Notes: generated by a model not told the origin, from the sequence alone. Shown: positions 30,081-44,231, counted from the stretch's first letter. The stretch is DNA of 64,000 nucleotides from Saccharum officinarum (GCA_020631735.1 CM036223.1:9772191-9836190), one strand, 5' to 3'. Program-made: numbers and translations.

Positions 30081-30371
30081 TGCTACCAACCACCCCCACA
30101 ACACACCAAACCCCCTCCCTCGTCGGACCCACCTGTCAGCGGCCGAGTGCAGCATGCCTGGCCTTGGGTTTTTTTTTCTGTTTCTATACTGTTCCATAAT
30201 ATATACACCGTGTCACATGGGTTTATATTTTGTTTCCTCTCCTTTCACGATTTTTCTATGAAACCATATATGTTCAAAAGCGTTGAGAACTTGACATCCA
30301 GCCTATGTCGTTTAGCTTTCATCGTCATCGATCATTACAAATACAAATTAGCTATCGTAAATAGGAACACA
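30081..30371. other. Intergenic, nothing recognised
   Basis: AT-rich DNA between the cytochrome b5 promoter and a MITE. The open frames seen are extensions of low-complexity sequence. Confidence 0.5.
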
Positions 30372-30752
30372 TCTAAGCGTCCATTTGGTAGGGATTCTAG
30401 ATTCTAGGAGAAACATTTCAGATTCAAAGTCTTTGGGGAAACTTTTCTCTGAGAAAATGAATCACTTTAGAAATTTTTTTGGCTAGATTATAATTCAAAA
30501 AAAATATTATTTTACAAAAGTATGCTTCAAAAGATTCTGAAGTTTTTTGGATAAAAAGAATAACTTAAATACAACTCATTTTAAGTTGACCCATTTGAAA
30601 AGAATTAACTGGAAAAAAAATACAAGATGATAGAGAAGAATCAGAGCACCGCGAAACAACCTCTCTCGTTCATGTTTCTCCTGTAAAATGTTGTGCCAGT
30701 TATGGGTTTTGAACTGTTTCTGGTGCTCCGAGCCCCATGCCAAACGCACCTA
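30372..30752. mobile_element. MITE, ~380 bp
   Basis: It begins GCGTCCATTTGGTAGGG and ends CCCCATGCCAAACGCACC; the ends are imperfect inverted repeats around GCGTTTGGCATGGG. The interior is AT-rich (TTCTAGATTCTAGG, GATTCTGAAGTTTTTTGG) and noncoding. The superfamily is not certain and no target duplication is evident. Confidence 0.55.
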
Positions 30753-30959
30753 AGACAGTGTCATACTTGTAAGCAGAGTCCATGATAGTACGTCTAATAT
30801 CAATTTCATTGGGATTCTACAAGTAATGTACAATGTACTATAGGGGACATTATATTAAAGAATGATAGTGCCTGATTGGAAGTAGCTGCATTGACATTTG
30901 CCATGGGTTCAATGTACGATGGTTTATATATGTGGGAGTTGCAAGGAGACATCAGACAT

Positions 30960-31086
30960 GCCCTGTTCGCATGTCTTATAATCCATATTTTTCAGTTTAT
31001 TTTTTCAGTCGGAATAGTGTTTTTCTCTCACAACAAATCAGCGAACAGTACTCTCAGTCATGGCTTTTCAGCAAAGCGAACGGGGC
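30960..31086. mobile_element. Short MITE, ~127 bp, GCCCTGTTCGC ends
   Basis: GCCCTGTTCGC at 30960 is matched by GCGAACGGGGC at 31076. The interior words CTTATAATCC, GAACAGTA and TTTTCAGC are those of a very common grass MITE found near genes. No coding. Confidence 0.7.
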
Positions 31087-32508
<1,422 letters not shown>

Positions 32509-35000
32509 ATCACAACTACCGAACTAGCAATCACTGTAGCACCATCACAGCCGGTTTCTAACGAGCCAGGAGTGATGACCCTTCATTGTCGGGTCATCAG
32601 CTGAGAATCCAAAACATGATTGGGGTCCTAGTGATCCGGTAGTGATATGTGTAAAGTACAAAACCCTCTCCTTCCTACCCCATTCTCCCTCTCATCCTGA
32701 GCAGAAACGTCCAAGGAGGCGCCTTTTCTCACCTCTCCCTCCATTGTTACGGTCATTTTCACCAAAATGCTGATGGAATGTCTTGGATTTTAAGGATGGG
32801 TATGATGTTCTTGCTTTAAGCTTAGTAACAAGTATCCAGTCCTTTGAATTTGTAGCTTGTTCAATTGTTTTGATGGCTAGATTCATTGATTTTCATGCTA
32901 GCTATTTCTCTATTTTAGATTGCGATTTTCAATTAGATCTTGAGGAAGGCATTCAAAATGTGGTGAGTCCATCTTCCAAAAAGTTGGTGTCTATGAAACC
33001 ATTTAATTTCTAGCAAATGATATGATGGCTTTGATGATTGTTAGTATGTGATGCTTTAGTTCTTGCATGGAGTAGATTTTCCCAATAGGGCCAGTAATTT
33101 TAATTTTAATGAACATATCCATGTGACACCTAACAACCCATTATTTTTAACTACAATTGTTGTTCATGAAGGCTCCAATTTTTAATTTTCTATAATTAGT
33201 CTCTTCATATTCATATGATATGGAATAGAGTTATTCTTCAAGAGAGGGCTACCAATTTTAACTAGGATGTTAAGCGCGCTTCGCTGCACCCGTATCAAAT
33301 GTGCGCTTCGATCTATTTTTCTCTTACGTACTCTATATGCTGTCACTTTCTTACATACTCCATATACTGCCACACGAGTCTTAGAGATGGATGGGCCAAA
33401 AAGTAGAGCAAGTCTTAAGATATGGATGGACCAGATGAGCTGAGGAAGTAATGTCTAGTGGATCCCCTGACGCTAACTTAAATACAACGTTTGACGCTAA
33501 CTTAAATAAGAAAACGTCAGCATCTTTTTTACAGTATAAGAAATAGTTCTTTGAAGAACAGTGCAACAATAACTTGTCCAAAAAGGTTTCATCATTCTTG
33601 TATGTGGTGTGCCCAAATGAGATGAAAGAAATTGAAAGTAAAAGTGCAACGTTAATTTACAATAACAATCGTGTTGTAGGTACACAACAGCCTTGGCATA
33701 AAAAAATTACAAGGCAAAAAAAGGAAGTTTTGATGTAGTCCATATGGAGTGCTTGAGGTCCCTTGATCCCACCATAGTAAGTTACACCATAGAAGCCTAC
33801 CTTACATGTCATCTGAAAGGTTTTACAAAAATGAGCTAGGAATCAACAGGGTTAAGTCAGATAGCATGCTTGGTCTAAATCTAAAGACGGGAACAAACAT
33901 AATATTTTGCTATGGTAGTAGTTATAGGAAACTGCAACATGAGAAAAAAAAAACTTATCCAGCCATGACACTTCGTTGTTGTTGATGTAACCATTGTTGC
34001 CAATAAAAGGGAACTGAGGAATAGTAACCACATGATGATAGTGATCCTAATAAATAAATTTTCTTGTACAAATATGATGTATGGTAAAAGTGTAATATTG
34101 TGAAACACCTAATTAAGTAACATGGAGAACAAATAGTATCAAAGGAAGTTAGGCATGGATAAACACATCATTGTTTGTCATTCCAAACAATGTAGTTTAT
34201 TCTAGCACAAGGAGCTAGGTTACATGGTTTAAACAGAGCAACCAAACTCTTTTGGTTGAAGAAAGAAGTGCAGTAGTAACTATGAATCATTATCATCAAG
34301 ATATAATAATTAAGTACTTAAAAAGTGCCCATGTTCACGTAAATGAAGCACATTCAGTTGTCACGCAGAAACCGAGCATATATATATTTACACAGAGGTA
34401 AATACATAAGCCTGACCAGAGGCTATTGATGAGTACATACTGCAGCTGCTTGCAATGAATGGATTGCACTTCATGCCATCTAGAGTCTGTATATATAGAA
34501 CACTGGAGTCCCGTATACGTACATGCATATCTGAGCAGGTCATCACCACAGCCAAAAAAAAATAGATAAAAGACCACCCGCGCTCCCGGCTTTTACTTAG
34601 TCCTTAGTCATCATCTAGAAGTCTTCTATGTCAAATAATGAGCCTACGCAGGACAGGCCACTCACATGGGAGCGTCTCACATGCGGAGTGCACACATGTA
34701 TATATAAGAGCAACTCCATCAGAGTCGATAAAAATAGATGACTAAATTCATGATTAAGCCAACCTCTAAAATAGAAACTCCAGCAAAAAAACAGAAAACT
34801 CCAACAACCTTTCCAATAGGGTAAGCGAATGGCTAGCGGCACATGCAGGCTAGCTATATCTAGCATGCGAGAACTCCAGAATACATGACATGCTATTTTA
34901 GAAAACCAGATATAATAGCTATTGGACTCTTTTTTTTTTCCATAAATACTCAAATATAGATTACACAACATGGATAGACTCTATTTTTCATGGCCTGCCC
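32509..35000. other. Intergenic, no gene recognised
   Basis: About 2.5 kb of AT-rich DNA. Short frames (32783-33013 plus, 33381-33685 minus, 34615-34971 minus) show no domain or codon signal. Around 34707-34820, AGAGCAACTCCATCAGA and CTCCAACAACCTTTCCAATAGG resemble an abundant grass MITE, but the boundaries are unclear. Confidence 0.5.
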
Positions 35001-35895
35001 AGCGTGTGTGTGGGGGTGTGGGGGTGTTGGGGGGCTTGGCCCCCTATGCATGGTACTCGCATTGCATCCATTTCCACGAGAATTACAGGTTCACAATCTC
35101 GAATTACATAGACAATAAGCTAGTTCATATGTGGACCTCTCGGTAGGCTAAGAGGAGGGGGGAAACCTAAGGAGAAGACAAATGAAGTGGTCAAGATGTG
35201 AGGTTGGGGCAGCCCCCTCTTATTTATCGAGATTATTACACAATCCCAAATTGCCCCTAAGTAATTAGAGTGAACCACCTAACCCAAGGGGTATTATGTC
35301 CCAACTCAGATGACTGTTGATCCGACGGCCATGCGTCCTTCGCGACTTAGTTTCGCCTCGACGCAAGTCTCGCGCTGACGCCATGTGACGCCTCCGATTC
35401 CCACCAGAACCGCGCCCGAGTTTGAGGCCTAAACCAGAAAACCAGCCACCGGTGGTTTTGAGGCCCAAACCACCAAACCGCTCAACACATATCACCATCA
35501 TCCTCGACCGTCCGGGCGCCAAGTGTTCCAAAGCCTTTGAACGCCGTCTTGACTTGGTCAACATGGTCCATCTCCCATATCGTACATTTGCACTTGTCAT
35601 TGACCCAAGGTGTCAGCCACCCGCAGTCGGTCACCTGGCTTCTCCGATCCCTTAGTCCAAGCCTCGGCATCCGTCCTTCACCACTCCCAGTTCATTGGCA
35701 CGGACCCGCTTAACCTTCACCTTCGCCGCCGACTACCGTCTCTGAGCTCCACACGTACGCACCACAAGCCAAGAGACATATTGCACAACCCAATTCACGC
35801 CATAGTTAGTTCAACAACTCAACCTAAAACACGAATCACGTTGACAATCACTTATCACAACCGAACCACAACAGCACATATCAACCTTTAGTGGT
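35001..35895. other. Uncharacterised repeat-like block
   Basis: It starts with a G-rich run (GTGTGGGGGTGTTGGGGGGC followed by TTGGCCCCC) and contains a moderately GC-rich stretch at 35300-35760 with overlapping frames on both strands. Its composition and the phrase CTTGACTTGGTCAACATGG suggest an LTR retrotransposon fragment, but no PBS, PPT or protein domain is visible, so I leave it unnamed. Confidence 0.35.
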
Positions 35896-36275
35896 ATATG
35901 ATCAACTATCAAGTGAGTGTTATGAAAGTGATGCTCAAGACGACAAGACAAATCTGATCTCATATGGAATGGGAAAAATCTCCATTGTACAACGATTATA
36001 AGCGAGTCAGTTTATAAATGGAAATAAATAGGGCCATGGTATATGTATCAACTGTCGAGTAAGTGTGAGTGATTATGAAAGTGATGCTCAAGACACAAGA
36101 CAAATCTACTCATATGTTTTTGTACTTCTACACCAAAAAAAAAGAGTTATCACAATTGAAATTTGAAAAGTACGACCCAATTTTATTCTATATATATTTC
36201 CTCTAGCAGAGTACTACTCCGTCCGTTCTGAACTATTCCTCTAGCAGAGTACTACTCCGTCCGATCTGAACTATA
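35896..36275. repeat. Two local duplications
   Basis: A ~70-base segment with ATGAAAGTGATGCTCAAGAC occurs at about 35899-35965 and again at 36041-36120, diverged. A sharper 39-base tandem copy containing CTCTAGCAGAGTACTACTCC lies at about 36200-36277. Confidence 0.8.
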
Positions 36276-38338
36276 TGTGGTTTTGGCATACTGTATATAC
36301 TAGTGATTTGCGCGCGCCCATGCGCGCGTAGAGCCACCTCATTCATTTTGGTTACTTACAAAGAGTGATAATATCTTATCAAAATATAAATGTATAGAGA
36401 GTGAAGGAATGTGGTAATCAGACATATTTATGGATTTGAACAAAATATAATGAGATACAACATGGGATCATATGATCAAAAGCAAAACAAGAAAAGAAAA
36501 ATAGAAACAACATCGGTAATCAAACTTCAGACCTACACTGTAATCTCTGACTAAGCTGACGCAGATGTATGATCTTGCATTATAAAATCTCGAATTTGAA
36601 GCAAAGGGAATCTGATTACAAAATCAAGGTGGAAATGAATGGATTCAATGCATACATCACACAGACGAAAAGGAAACGACTTACATCACACAGACGAAAA
36701 GGAAACGACTTTCACCAATGTAAAGTGCACAACTGCACATATACGGGATGATTTACACTATCAAGTGAGAAAATCAAATTGTTAAATTGCCAAAAAAAAC
36801 AACACTCAGGATAATATCTTTGTTCAACATGGAGCCTGGCTTATTGGGAAGTTGAACCATGGCTATATCACATGCCTCAGCGATTAATCCTGTGACATCA
36901 AAAAAGAGGGGACAATTTTAGGAGGTTTGATGACAGATCACAATCAGTAATACATAAAATTTAACTAAACTAACAAATTCTTAAAGTTCCTTGTGTCATC
37001 AGCACATGAAGATATAGCTCGGGTAAAAGTGTTAAGGTATATGCACATCTAGGAATACAGGCATACTTTGTCTCTGCTGTGATCTTCATGCAACATGTGA
37101 GCTCAACGTAGATAAAGAGGCAGAGAACACCTGCACTCAGGAGCGGAGAAACAAATTAAGTAGCATTTAGCACAGAAAAGGTATGGTGCACCTACAACGA
37201 AAGTATCAGCATCAAGAACACAGCTTATGATGCAAAATATACCTTAGCCGATATGCATGCACAAGCGAGGCAAAATAAACCTGTATACCCCATGTCAATG
37301 CACGAGGACTAATCCTATATGTAAACCGGTGTCAAATACTCAAATAGTATTAACTTTTAGGCAACATTGGTTCTAAGAGTGTTGGCACAAGGAATCAACA
37401 AATCCATGACCTCAACTGAATAAAAAACAGCCATGATGCCAAATCCTTTTGTGGGATATGCATATGTATAAAAAGCAAGGCCAAAGAAAACTTCACCTAG
37501 TTGCCGAAGCAGCAGCCATGATGTCCAATCACCGATATATCTCTTCTTAAGAAGGCGGCATCAACACTTCTCCATTTCTCCAAGGCTAACCACCACGGGA
37601 AATTAGAAATTAACGTACAGTTAAGCACCACGAAACAAACCTCGTAGCCCGGTCTGAGCACTGCTGTACCAGAGGTACATGCCTATCACTGTCACTGAAG
37701 AAACTCAGAAATTAGGAAGCTGACCGTTATAGACGCAAAGCAGACAAGGTGCTGCTGGTGAAGTGCGCTGAAGTATGGTCCTTCTAAAACACTGAATCAT
37801 CTAGAAATACAACCATCTACTATACCATGAACATCCTTGTACATAAATACACTTAATAAACTATCTGTTCTATGAAGGAAATGAAAGAACTGATAAGTAT
37901 CCCTGCACCACGCAGGTCTCCTCTATACACAAGAACAGAGAAGATTTTTGAGCCGACAATGACACAAATGTAGTAAAAAAGGTAGCAGAGAAGGAATGGA
38001 GGCAGTCACAAGCCTTGAAGGCCTCAGGACCAAGGCACCCACACAAACCTCAGATCCAGATGGTGCAAACCTACAAGCACGAAGAAAAGCGTCGTGAGCA
38101 CCCTGAATCACAGAATCAGGCACAAATACAAAAGAACAAAGGTGCAGCTGCATGGGATTATAAAACCAGAACATCAATCCACAGGATTATAAAACGCAGA
38201 AAAAGGATTATGCACAAAGACAGCTCTTGCGAAGTGAATGGGAGACGTAAAGAACAACAAATCCACTCTGCGCCTCCTCAAGCACTCCGCGGCGTTCAGC
38301 GAGTGCTCCTCCATATGACCGTGGGACGGCCCCTCTTA
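36276..38338. other. Intergenic, gene content unresolved
   Basis: TACTAGTGATTTGCGCGCGC at 36299 resembles a mariner-type MITE end, but the partner was not found. A 28-base tandem copy with CACAGACGAAAAGGAAACGAC lies at 36656-36712. Frames at 37923-38177 (minus) and 38015-38350 (plus) overlap each other and match nothing I know. Some of this may be noncoding exons of an unseen transcript. Confidence 0.4.
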
Positions 38339-38580
38339 GGCACCGTTTAGATGCTAAAAATTTTGCCAAAATTTTTAGATTCTCCGTCACATCGAATCTT
38401 TGAATACATGGATGAAGCATTAAATATAGATAAAAAATAAAACTAATTACACAGTTTAGACGAAATGGACGAGACAAATCTTTTAAGCCTAATTAGACTA
38501 TGATTGGACAATATTTACCAAATAACAACGAAACTGCTACAATAACGTTTCGCCAAAAATTTTGCCAACTGAACAGCCCC
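38339..38580. mobile_element. Tourist-like MITE, 242 bp, TTA target duplication
   Basis: TTA stands at 38336-38338 and 38581-38583. The ends GGCACCGTTTAG and CTGAACAGCCCC are inverted. The interior, with CACATCGAATCTTTG, AAACTAATTACACAGTTT and GCCTAATTAGACTATGATTG, is that of a very common grass PIF/Harbinger-type MITE. Confidence 0.85.
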
Positions 38581-38803
38581 TTATACGAACCAGGACCTAT
38601 CGAATGAAGAGAACACCACTAATACGAGGAATCGTACCATGAGAAAAAAAAACCTTACCAGACCAAAGCGTAGTCCACACAGATCCAAGCACCACAAGCA
38701 TGCCGCACTGCAGCACCCTGCAGTTCCTCTGCAGACTCGTCTTCTGCAAACCAAGAAAAGCAGGCAAGACCGTAGGTGATGCGATGTTGGTGGCTCCAAG
38801 GAT

Positions 38804-39076
38804 GGCCGTGTTTAGTTCCCGATTCGGTTGGCCGGAATCGGGACTGCGCGCTACAGTGTTCTGGTCGGAATTGTAACGCGTTTTGTTTTTTAGTACAAAA
38901 AATTGTCTAAAAATTGATTAATTAGACTCAAAATGTTCGTCTCGCAAAGTACAACGAAACTGTGTAATTAGTTTTTAATTTCATCTATATTTAGTACTCC
39001 GTGTATTTGCCGATATTTTGATGTGATAGGGAATCTCCTTTTTGCATAGTGGAATTTGGGTGGTGGAATTGGCTAA
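38804..39076. mobile_element. MITE of the GGCCGTGTTTAG family, first of a tandem pair
   Basis: It begins GGCCGTGTTTAGTTCCC and shares AATTGATTAATTAGACTC and TGTGTAATTAGTTTTTAATTT with its neighbour at 39077. The right end is diverged. It is in the same orientation as the next copy and almost touches it. Confidence 0.7.
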
Positions 39077-39348
39077 GGCCGTGTTTAGTTCGGCCGATTC
39101 GGCGGTTGCTGAATCACTGTGTACCACTGTGCAACACTATAGCATTTTGTTTTTATTTGGTAATAATTATCCAAAAATTGACTAATTAGGCTTAAAACGT
39201 TCGTCTCGTAAAGTACAACAAAACTGTGCAATTAGTTTTTAATTTAATCTACATTTAATACTTCATGTATGTGCCGGCATTTTAATGTGACGGAAGATTT
39301 TTTTTTGCATAGTAAAATTTAAGAAAATATTTGGCCTAAACAAGGGCG
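39077..39348. mobile_element. MITE of the GGCCGTGTTTAG family, second of the pair
   Basis: GGCCGTGTTTAG at the left is matched by CTAAACAAGGGC at the right. It is internally collinear with the preceding copy (TTCGTCTCGTAAAGTACAAC). Nesting or tandem insertion at the same site is likely. Confidence 0.75.
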
Positions 39349-39474
39349 ATGCCCATGCCCGCCTGGCATGGCTCACGCACCTATTAGCTAGCGCAAGCAA
39401 CCGCCAGTCGCCTGACCAACGCAGATGACGCTGTGCTTGTCCACGGCCGTCCACCATGCCTAGGCCCCATCCTA

Positions 39475-39694
39475 ACCCAAAATATTTCCTCTTACATTCA
39501 CCACATCAAATCTTTCGACGCATGTATGGAGCATTAAATGTAGATAAAAAAGATAACTAATTACATAGTTTATCTGTAAATGTCGGGACGAATCTTTTGA
39601 GCCTAGTTAGTCCATGATTGGATAAATTTTGCCAAATAACAACAAAAGATGCTACAGTAATTTTTCACCTACTTTTCGCGAAGTGAACACACCC
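39475..39694. mobile_element. Related MITE, opposite to the tandem pair
   Basis: The interior CACATCAAATCTTTCGACG, GATAACTAATTACATAGTTT and GAGCCTAGTTAGTCCATG matches the 38339 element in the same order and is reversed relative to the 38804/39077 pair. It ends GAAGTGAACACACCC. It is the fourth member of a MITE cluster within 1.4 kb. Confidence 0.7.
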
Positions 39695-39695
39695 T

Positions 39696-41640
39696 AGTTC
39701 TATGCGTGTGTGGGTAGTACTTACTCGTACCTGGGTCTACGCCCGTGCCGGTTCGTCGACACGTCGGGGACTGCCCTCGCCCCGCGCCCACGCGGACAGC
39801 GGTGCCAGCAAACGGTGGTGGGCCGCCGCGCTGAGGCCACACCTGGCGCGCGCCCGCACCCACAGCTGGGCCCGCCTGCGCCACCCACCGCCGGAGCCTG
39901 CCCACGCCGGGGGCCACCCTCGCCCCGTGCCCGCAGCAGCCACGGCCGGGGTGTGCCCGTGCCTATGCGCCATCGCACCGGGGAGGGCCCTCGCCCTGGC
40001 CGACCGTGGAAGACCGCCGGAGGCCAACCGCACAGGGGCACGCAGCAGCAAGCGTGACCCAGCTCCATCTCCGGGGCGGCTCGGACACGCCTCCAGCGCA
40101 GACCCTCCGCCACCGGTAGCACCACAGATCCGGCGTCCTTCTGACCCGTAGCACCTACAGGCGCCGCACGGAGAGCTGCGCGGAGAAGCAGGTGAGCAGT
40201 AAGTCACCGCGGAGAGGCGGAAAAGCGAACGGAGAAGCGAGGCCGGGCGGCTCACCTGGCAGGGGAGACGAAACGGAGGGGCACGCTACATCTTTTTTTT
40301 CTTCCGAGAGAAGGGTCGGGAGACGGGAAGCCAGGCGGGGTAAGAGACGGCGGCGGCGGCGGCTCCATAGCACCCGCGCCTAGGGTTTGGGTGAAGCGCA
40401 CGGTGGCTCCACGCATCGGATCTACCTCCGCTCTCTTCTTCCTGTCGACCTCGGCCCTCCGACTTCTCCTGCACGCCACGCCGCTGTCACCGACGGGCGA
40501 GGCCGCGGCGGGGCGCGCTGCCTCTGGGCGGCAGGAGGCCGCGACGGACGGGGTGTGACGCCGGCTGAGGCCGCTGGGGTTCTGGATCTCGCAGGCCAAG
40601 CGGCGGCTCCCTCCCGAGTTCTGGTGGTGGCGGAGACCCCTCTACCTTCGCAGCCGCACCTCGCAGCGCTGGATCCAGGTTTGAATCCCATCCCGCGCCA
40701 TTTTCTTCTTCCGATTCTTCTATCTATTCATTTGGGGAGAGAGAGAAACCGTGGGGAGGCTACGACAAGGCGGGTTGGGCATGGCGACCGGGCCGATCGG
40801 CGATGTTCACGGAGGGCTTCCACGAGTCAGCGTTCAGCTGGATCAAGCAGGGCACGGACTCCCCAGCCCCCGCCCGCGCCCCGCACCGCCGCGGTCGCCG
40901 CTGGCGGAGTGAACGCCGATCCGTTCCTCCGTGATTTTAGTGATTCCTTTCCTATTCTTCCCCATCCGCGATCTACTTACTTCCTCCTTCGCCTCTCCCT
41001 CCCAGACTCCACAGGTCACCGTGGACAGCCCTGTGCTCGCGCCGCGGCCACGCCTTCTTCGACCCACGCATGGCAGCTGCAACCGTCGTCGATTGCCTCG
41101 CAGCAACCTCGCCGTCCAGCAGCCATCGCCGAGGTCCTCCCTCCGTCGGCGCCTGCAATGCCTGCTTCAGCCCCGCCATCGCCCTCGCTGAGCACGCCAC
41201 CAGGCCTGGTTTCTTGGCTGTGCGGCGCCGATTGTTGTGTACACGAGGTATATGCACGTAGATATATAGGATTTCATTTTTTTTCTTGCGGTGGCCTCCG
41301 CCTCCTTGCACACGAATATAAAATTGTTCCATTATACATACGGACATACGGTGCAGAAATTGATAGGGCGATTCATGTTATTGCAGGCCTCCAAAATCGC
41401 AAGGATATGGCTTGACTGAAACTTGAGCTGGTGGGACATTTTCAGAGTATGATGAAATATCTGTTGGCCGTGTTGGTCCCCATCTGCCTTGTTCATACAT
41501 TAAGGTATAAAGAACCAAAGTTTATTTTATAATTACTTCGGCTGACATCGATCTCGCATAGACACAAGCATTACTTTCATTTGTGATGGTACAATTGATA
41601 AAGTATCTTGTTAGATGATATGTTTAAATCTGGAAGATCT
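39696..41640 (+). other. GC-rich segment, possible gene 5' region or gene fragments
   Basis: Composition rises sharply after the MITE cluster. The longest frame is 40387-41415 (plus, 342 codons), but frames of similar length overlap on both strands and all are Ala/Arg/Pro-rich. One frame near 40804-40870 reads FTEGFHESAFSWIKQGTDSP, which looks like real protein and may be a short exon; I cannot name it. A CDS cannot be supported without transcript data. Confidence 0.35.
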
Positions 41641-41689
41641 TCCGTAGTTGCAGAGAATATGTTTTTTTATCTGTGCCAAGTGCCATATT

Positions 41690-42120
41690 AAAGTATTTGA
41701 GAAAAGTGTGGTATTAAAGATCACTGATAAGCACTGGATAGTTCTACAGGGCTGTCTTTGTGGGGTGGAGGAAACTAGCAATCACATTATCTTTAACTGT
41801 CATATTGCAAAGGTGATTTGGTTCTGTTTTAAAGAAGTGTTAGGTTGGGAGAGGTGTCCTACAGGGCTGAAGGACATTTTGGAGCACTGGTAGGGGGCAG
41901 GAATTACCATGTCAAGCTCTTTATGTCTGCCATAGTCTTATGGGGTTTATGGAATGTTCGGAACAAAATGTGCATTGAAAAAAGGTTCCCAAATCATCCC
42001 ATGATGTTTTAAATAAAAATTTTCAGTTCCTACACAAGTGGCGTATTCTGCTCAAGGACCAGGATGCAAGATTTATGAAGTCCAAGACCGAGCTAATGAA
42101 GAAATGGCTGATTTTTTTTG
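41690..42120 (+). mobile_element. LINE 3' fragment (reverse-transcriptase zinc-binding end)
   Basis: The frame at 41648-41893 contains GCLCGVEETSNHIIFNC and AKVIWFCFKEVLGW, the zf-RVT motif found after the RT of plant L1-type LINEs, then a stop at 41891. Further on, HKWRILLKDQDARFM at about 42026-42070 is the usual LINE C-terminus in another phase. It is broken by stops and shifts. Only the last few hundred bases of the element remain. Confidence 0.8.
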
Positions 42121-42340
42121 GAAGCGCACTGAGATGAGAAATTTTATTTTCCATCCCCACTTGTTGTCTTCTGTTTCAGCCTTTGCGTTCGGGGATGAAT
42201 CAGATTCACCTCCCATGTTTTTTTTGGAACAAAATTTCACCTCCCATGTTGATGTTAATTCCGGCCACTAATCTTGTCGTCAGAGTATGAGTTCAGCTAT
42301 GCAGTCTAATCAGTTTTATAATTTTATTACCATATGCCCT
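42121..42340. other. Spacer between retroposon fragments
   Basis: A duplicated CACCTCCCATGTT lies at about 42208 and 42238. Nothing else is seen. Confidence 0.4.
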
Positions 42341-42418
42341 GTTTCTCGTCTCTTTTGGGTTTCATCTCTAGCCTACCCCAACTTGCTTGGGACAAAAGGC
42401 TATGTTGTTGTTGTTGTG
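42341..42418 (+). mobile_element. Au-SINE/RTE-LINE-like 3' tail
   Basis: TCATCTCTAGCCTACCCC and AACTTGCTTGGGAC, followed by AAAAGGCTATG and five GTT units, is the conserved tail shared by plant Au SINEs and their partner LINEs. The 5' part with a tRNA-type promoter is not present, so it is a truncated insertion. Confidence 0.75.
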
Positions 42419-42789
42419 TATGAAAGGTAGTTTTATAGTAGATGACTGGTAGTTTTACAGCACGAATCAGATACAATGCGTGTTTCATATTTCAGTCTTC
42501 GTTCGTGTTGGTGCGGATATATTTTCATATGTGATTTATTCGATGCCCGTTTCAGTTCTCTGGTTTTGGGACGGATGGAAATCACATCACGTGTCTTGCT
42601 AATGTTTCTTGCAAATTGAGTTTGGGTTATGCGTTTGCAGGGCACAAAAATCATAGGCGCATCAAAGCCATGCCTGACACCCAGACGTTGCACATCTCCA
42701 GCACAACAAGCTCGGTCAATGTGTCCTGAGGTCGAACTCCAGTGCACACACATCAGACCTTCTAGGTGCTGGATGTGTTCTTGCCATTA

Positions 42790-44050
42790 TGCTGCTGGAT
42801 GACGAGTTTCCCTGATTTCCAAAGTCTACAACAAATCAAGGCGAGGGCACTTGACATAACAGGCTGAATGCAATGATAACCACGCACAGGATCTGCTTGA
42901 CTAATGGTCAGGCTTATCTCAACGAAGGATTTAGTATTTGCCTGACATCTCAATTATTATTTTATGTTTGGATTTAAATAGCAACATATTTGACTACTAA
43001 GAAATGCTGTTAGTGCTGTTATCACACTGCTGGAGCTAGGTAACTGCAAGAACTCTTAACTTCCATGTGATATTTTTCACTATGCAGGAGGAATGGATTT
43101 TCATTGAAAATTTGTATTGTTCAATTGCTCAAGATCTCTACTTGATGTTCAATCTTGGCACTTGACCATTCAAGTGCATTTGAGGTTTTAGATTCATGAT
43201 ATATTTGCATGTCCTCTGGTTTGTATGTCAGTCTGCACAATTATTATTTCAAGAGATATATGTTTCAAGTTGACAAAATTGAGTGACTGTTGGTGCATGT
43301 ATTTCAAGAGAGAGATGTTTCAAGCGGATGCCCGTGGGCAGTCATGGAGCATGGACGTCTGGCGGGACACAATTTTGCTAGTATATTATCAGGGCTTAGC
43401 TTAATAACAAATGGCTTGACTAATGGTCCTGTCTCTCTTTTACGGACGATGCAGCTGTTGTGGTTCTTTGAGGCCACATTGCAGATGGCTGATGACGATG
43501 GTGGCCGGTGAAATGGTATAAGTAGAAATGAAACTCGACAGTATTACAGATGTCTATTCATTATAAGTGATGCCTTTTCCTTCAGCTAGGACGATGGGGA
43601 ACTGCATGATGATTCAAGTAGACTGTAGCTAAGCATTTTAAATCTTCATTGCCTACTATTACCACTCAATATTGTTGCCTTCTTTTTGCCTGCTTGATAT
43701 CCTTTTGTCCTTCGTATTATTGAGCATGACCACTAAGTTGTTGCCATTTTTTCTCTTGGTTACTTTTCAGTTTTGGCTACACAGGTGCATTCCTATAACT
43801 AAAGTGTTGTTTTTCCTAAAATTTCGATTTGCATAGCAGTAGAGCACCATGTGAAATCTGGAACAAAAATGGTTAACATAAGGGTTTGCATTGACTTCCT
43901 ATTCCTCAAAGTCTGCAAAAATATCAAGGTGAGCACACTCCACATAGTAGGCTGCTGAATGCAATGACAAGCAGTTCTGAGTCTCATCTAAAGCTTCCTG
44001 ACTAAAGAATTTGGTATTTGCCTGACATCTCTGTTATTTTTAGGTCTGAA
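42790..44050. repeat. Diverged direct duplication (~150 bp) about 1.08 kb apart
   Basis: Segments at about 42818-42960 and 43895-44045 share CAAAGTCT, ATATCAAGG-like, GGCTG(CTG)AATGCAATGA and GTATTTGCCTGACATCTC in the same order. Frames between them (43290-43511) have no recognised domain. A shared noncoding transcript or an old repeat would both explain it. Confidence 0.6.
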
Positions 44051-44231
44051 TTTCACTCGCTAATGAAGAACTTGGCCACGTTTCTCCATACAATGATCAT
44101 GTTTCCTTTCTTCCAAAAGTCGTCGCTTTACTTGTGATGCAGATTATGTATTTTCTCCTTTTTAATTCTCGAAACATCATTATGTATAAGTAAAATGGTT
44201 TGAGTTGAAAACTTTCTTACTATTTTCAATA

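Noticed and set aside
39702..40255. Several ORFs of 110-170 codons on both strands
   Set aside because: Mutually overlapping, Ala/Arg/Pro-rich and without a domain; likely GC-driven.
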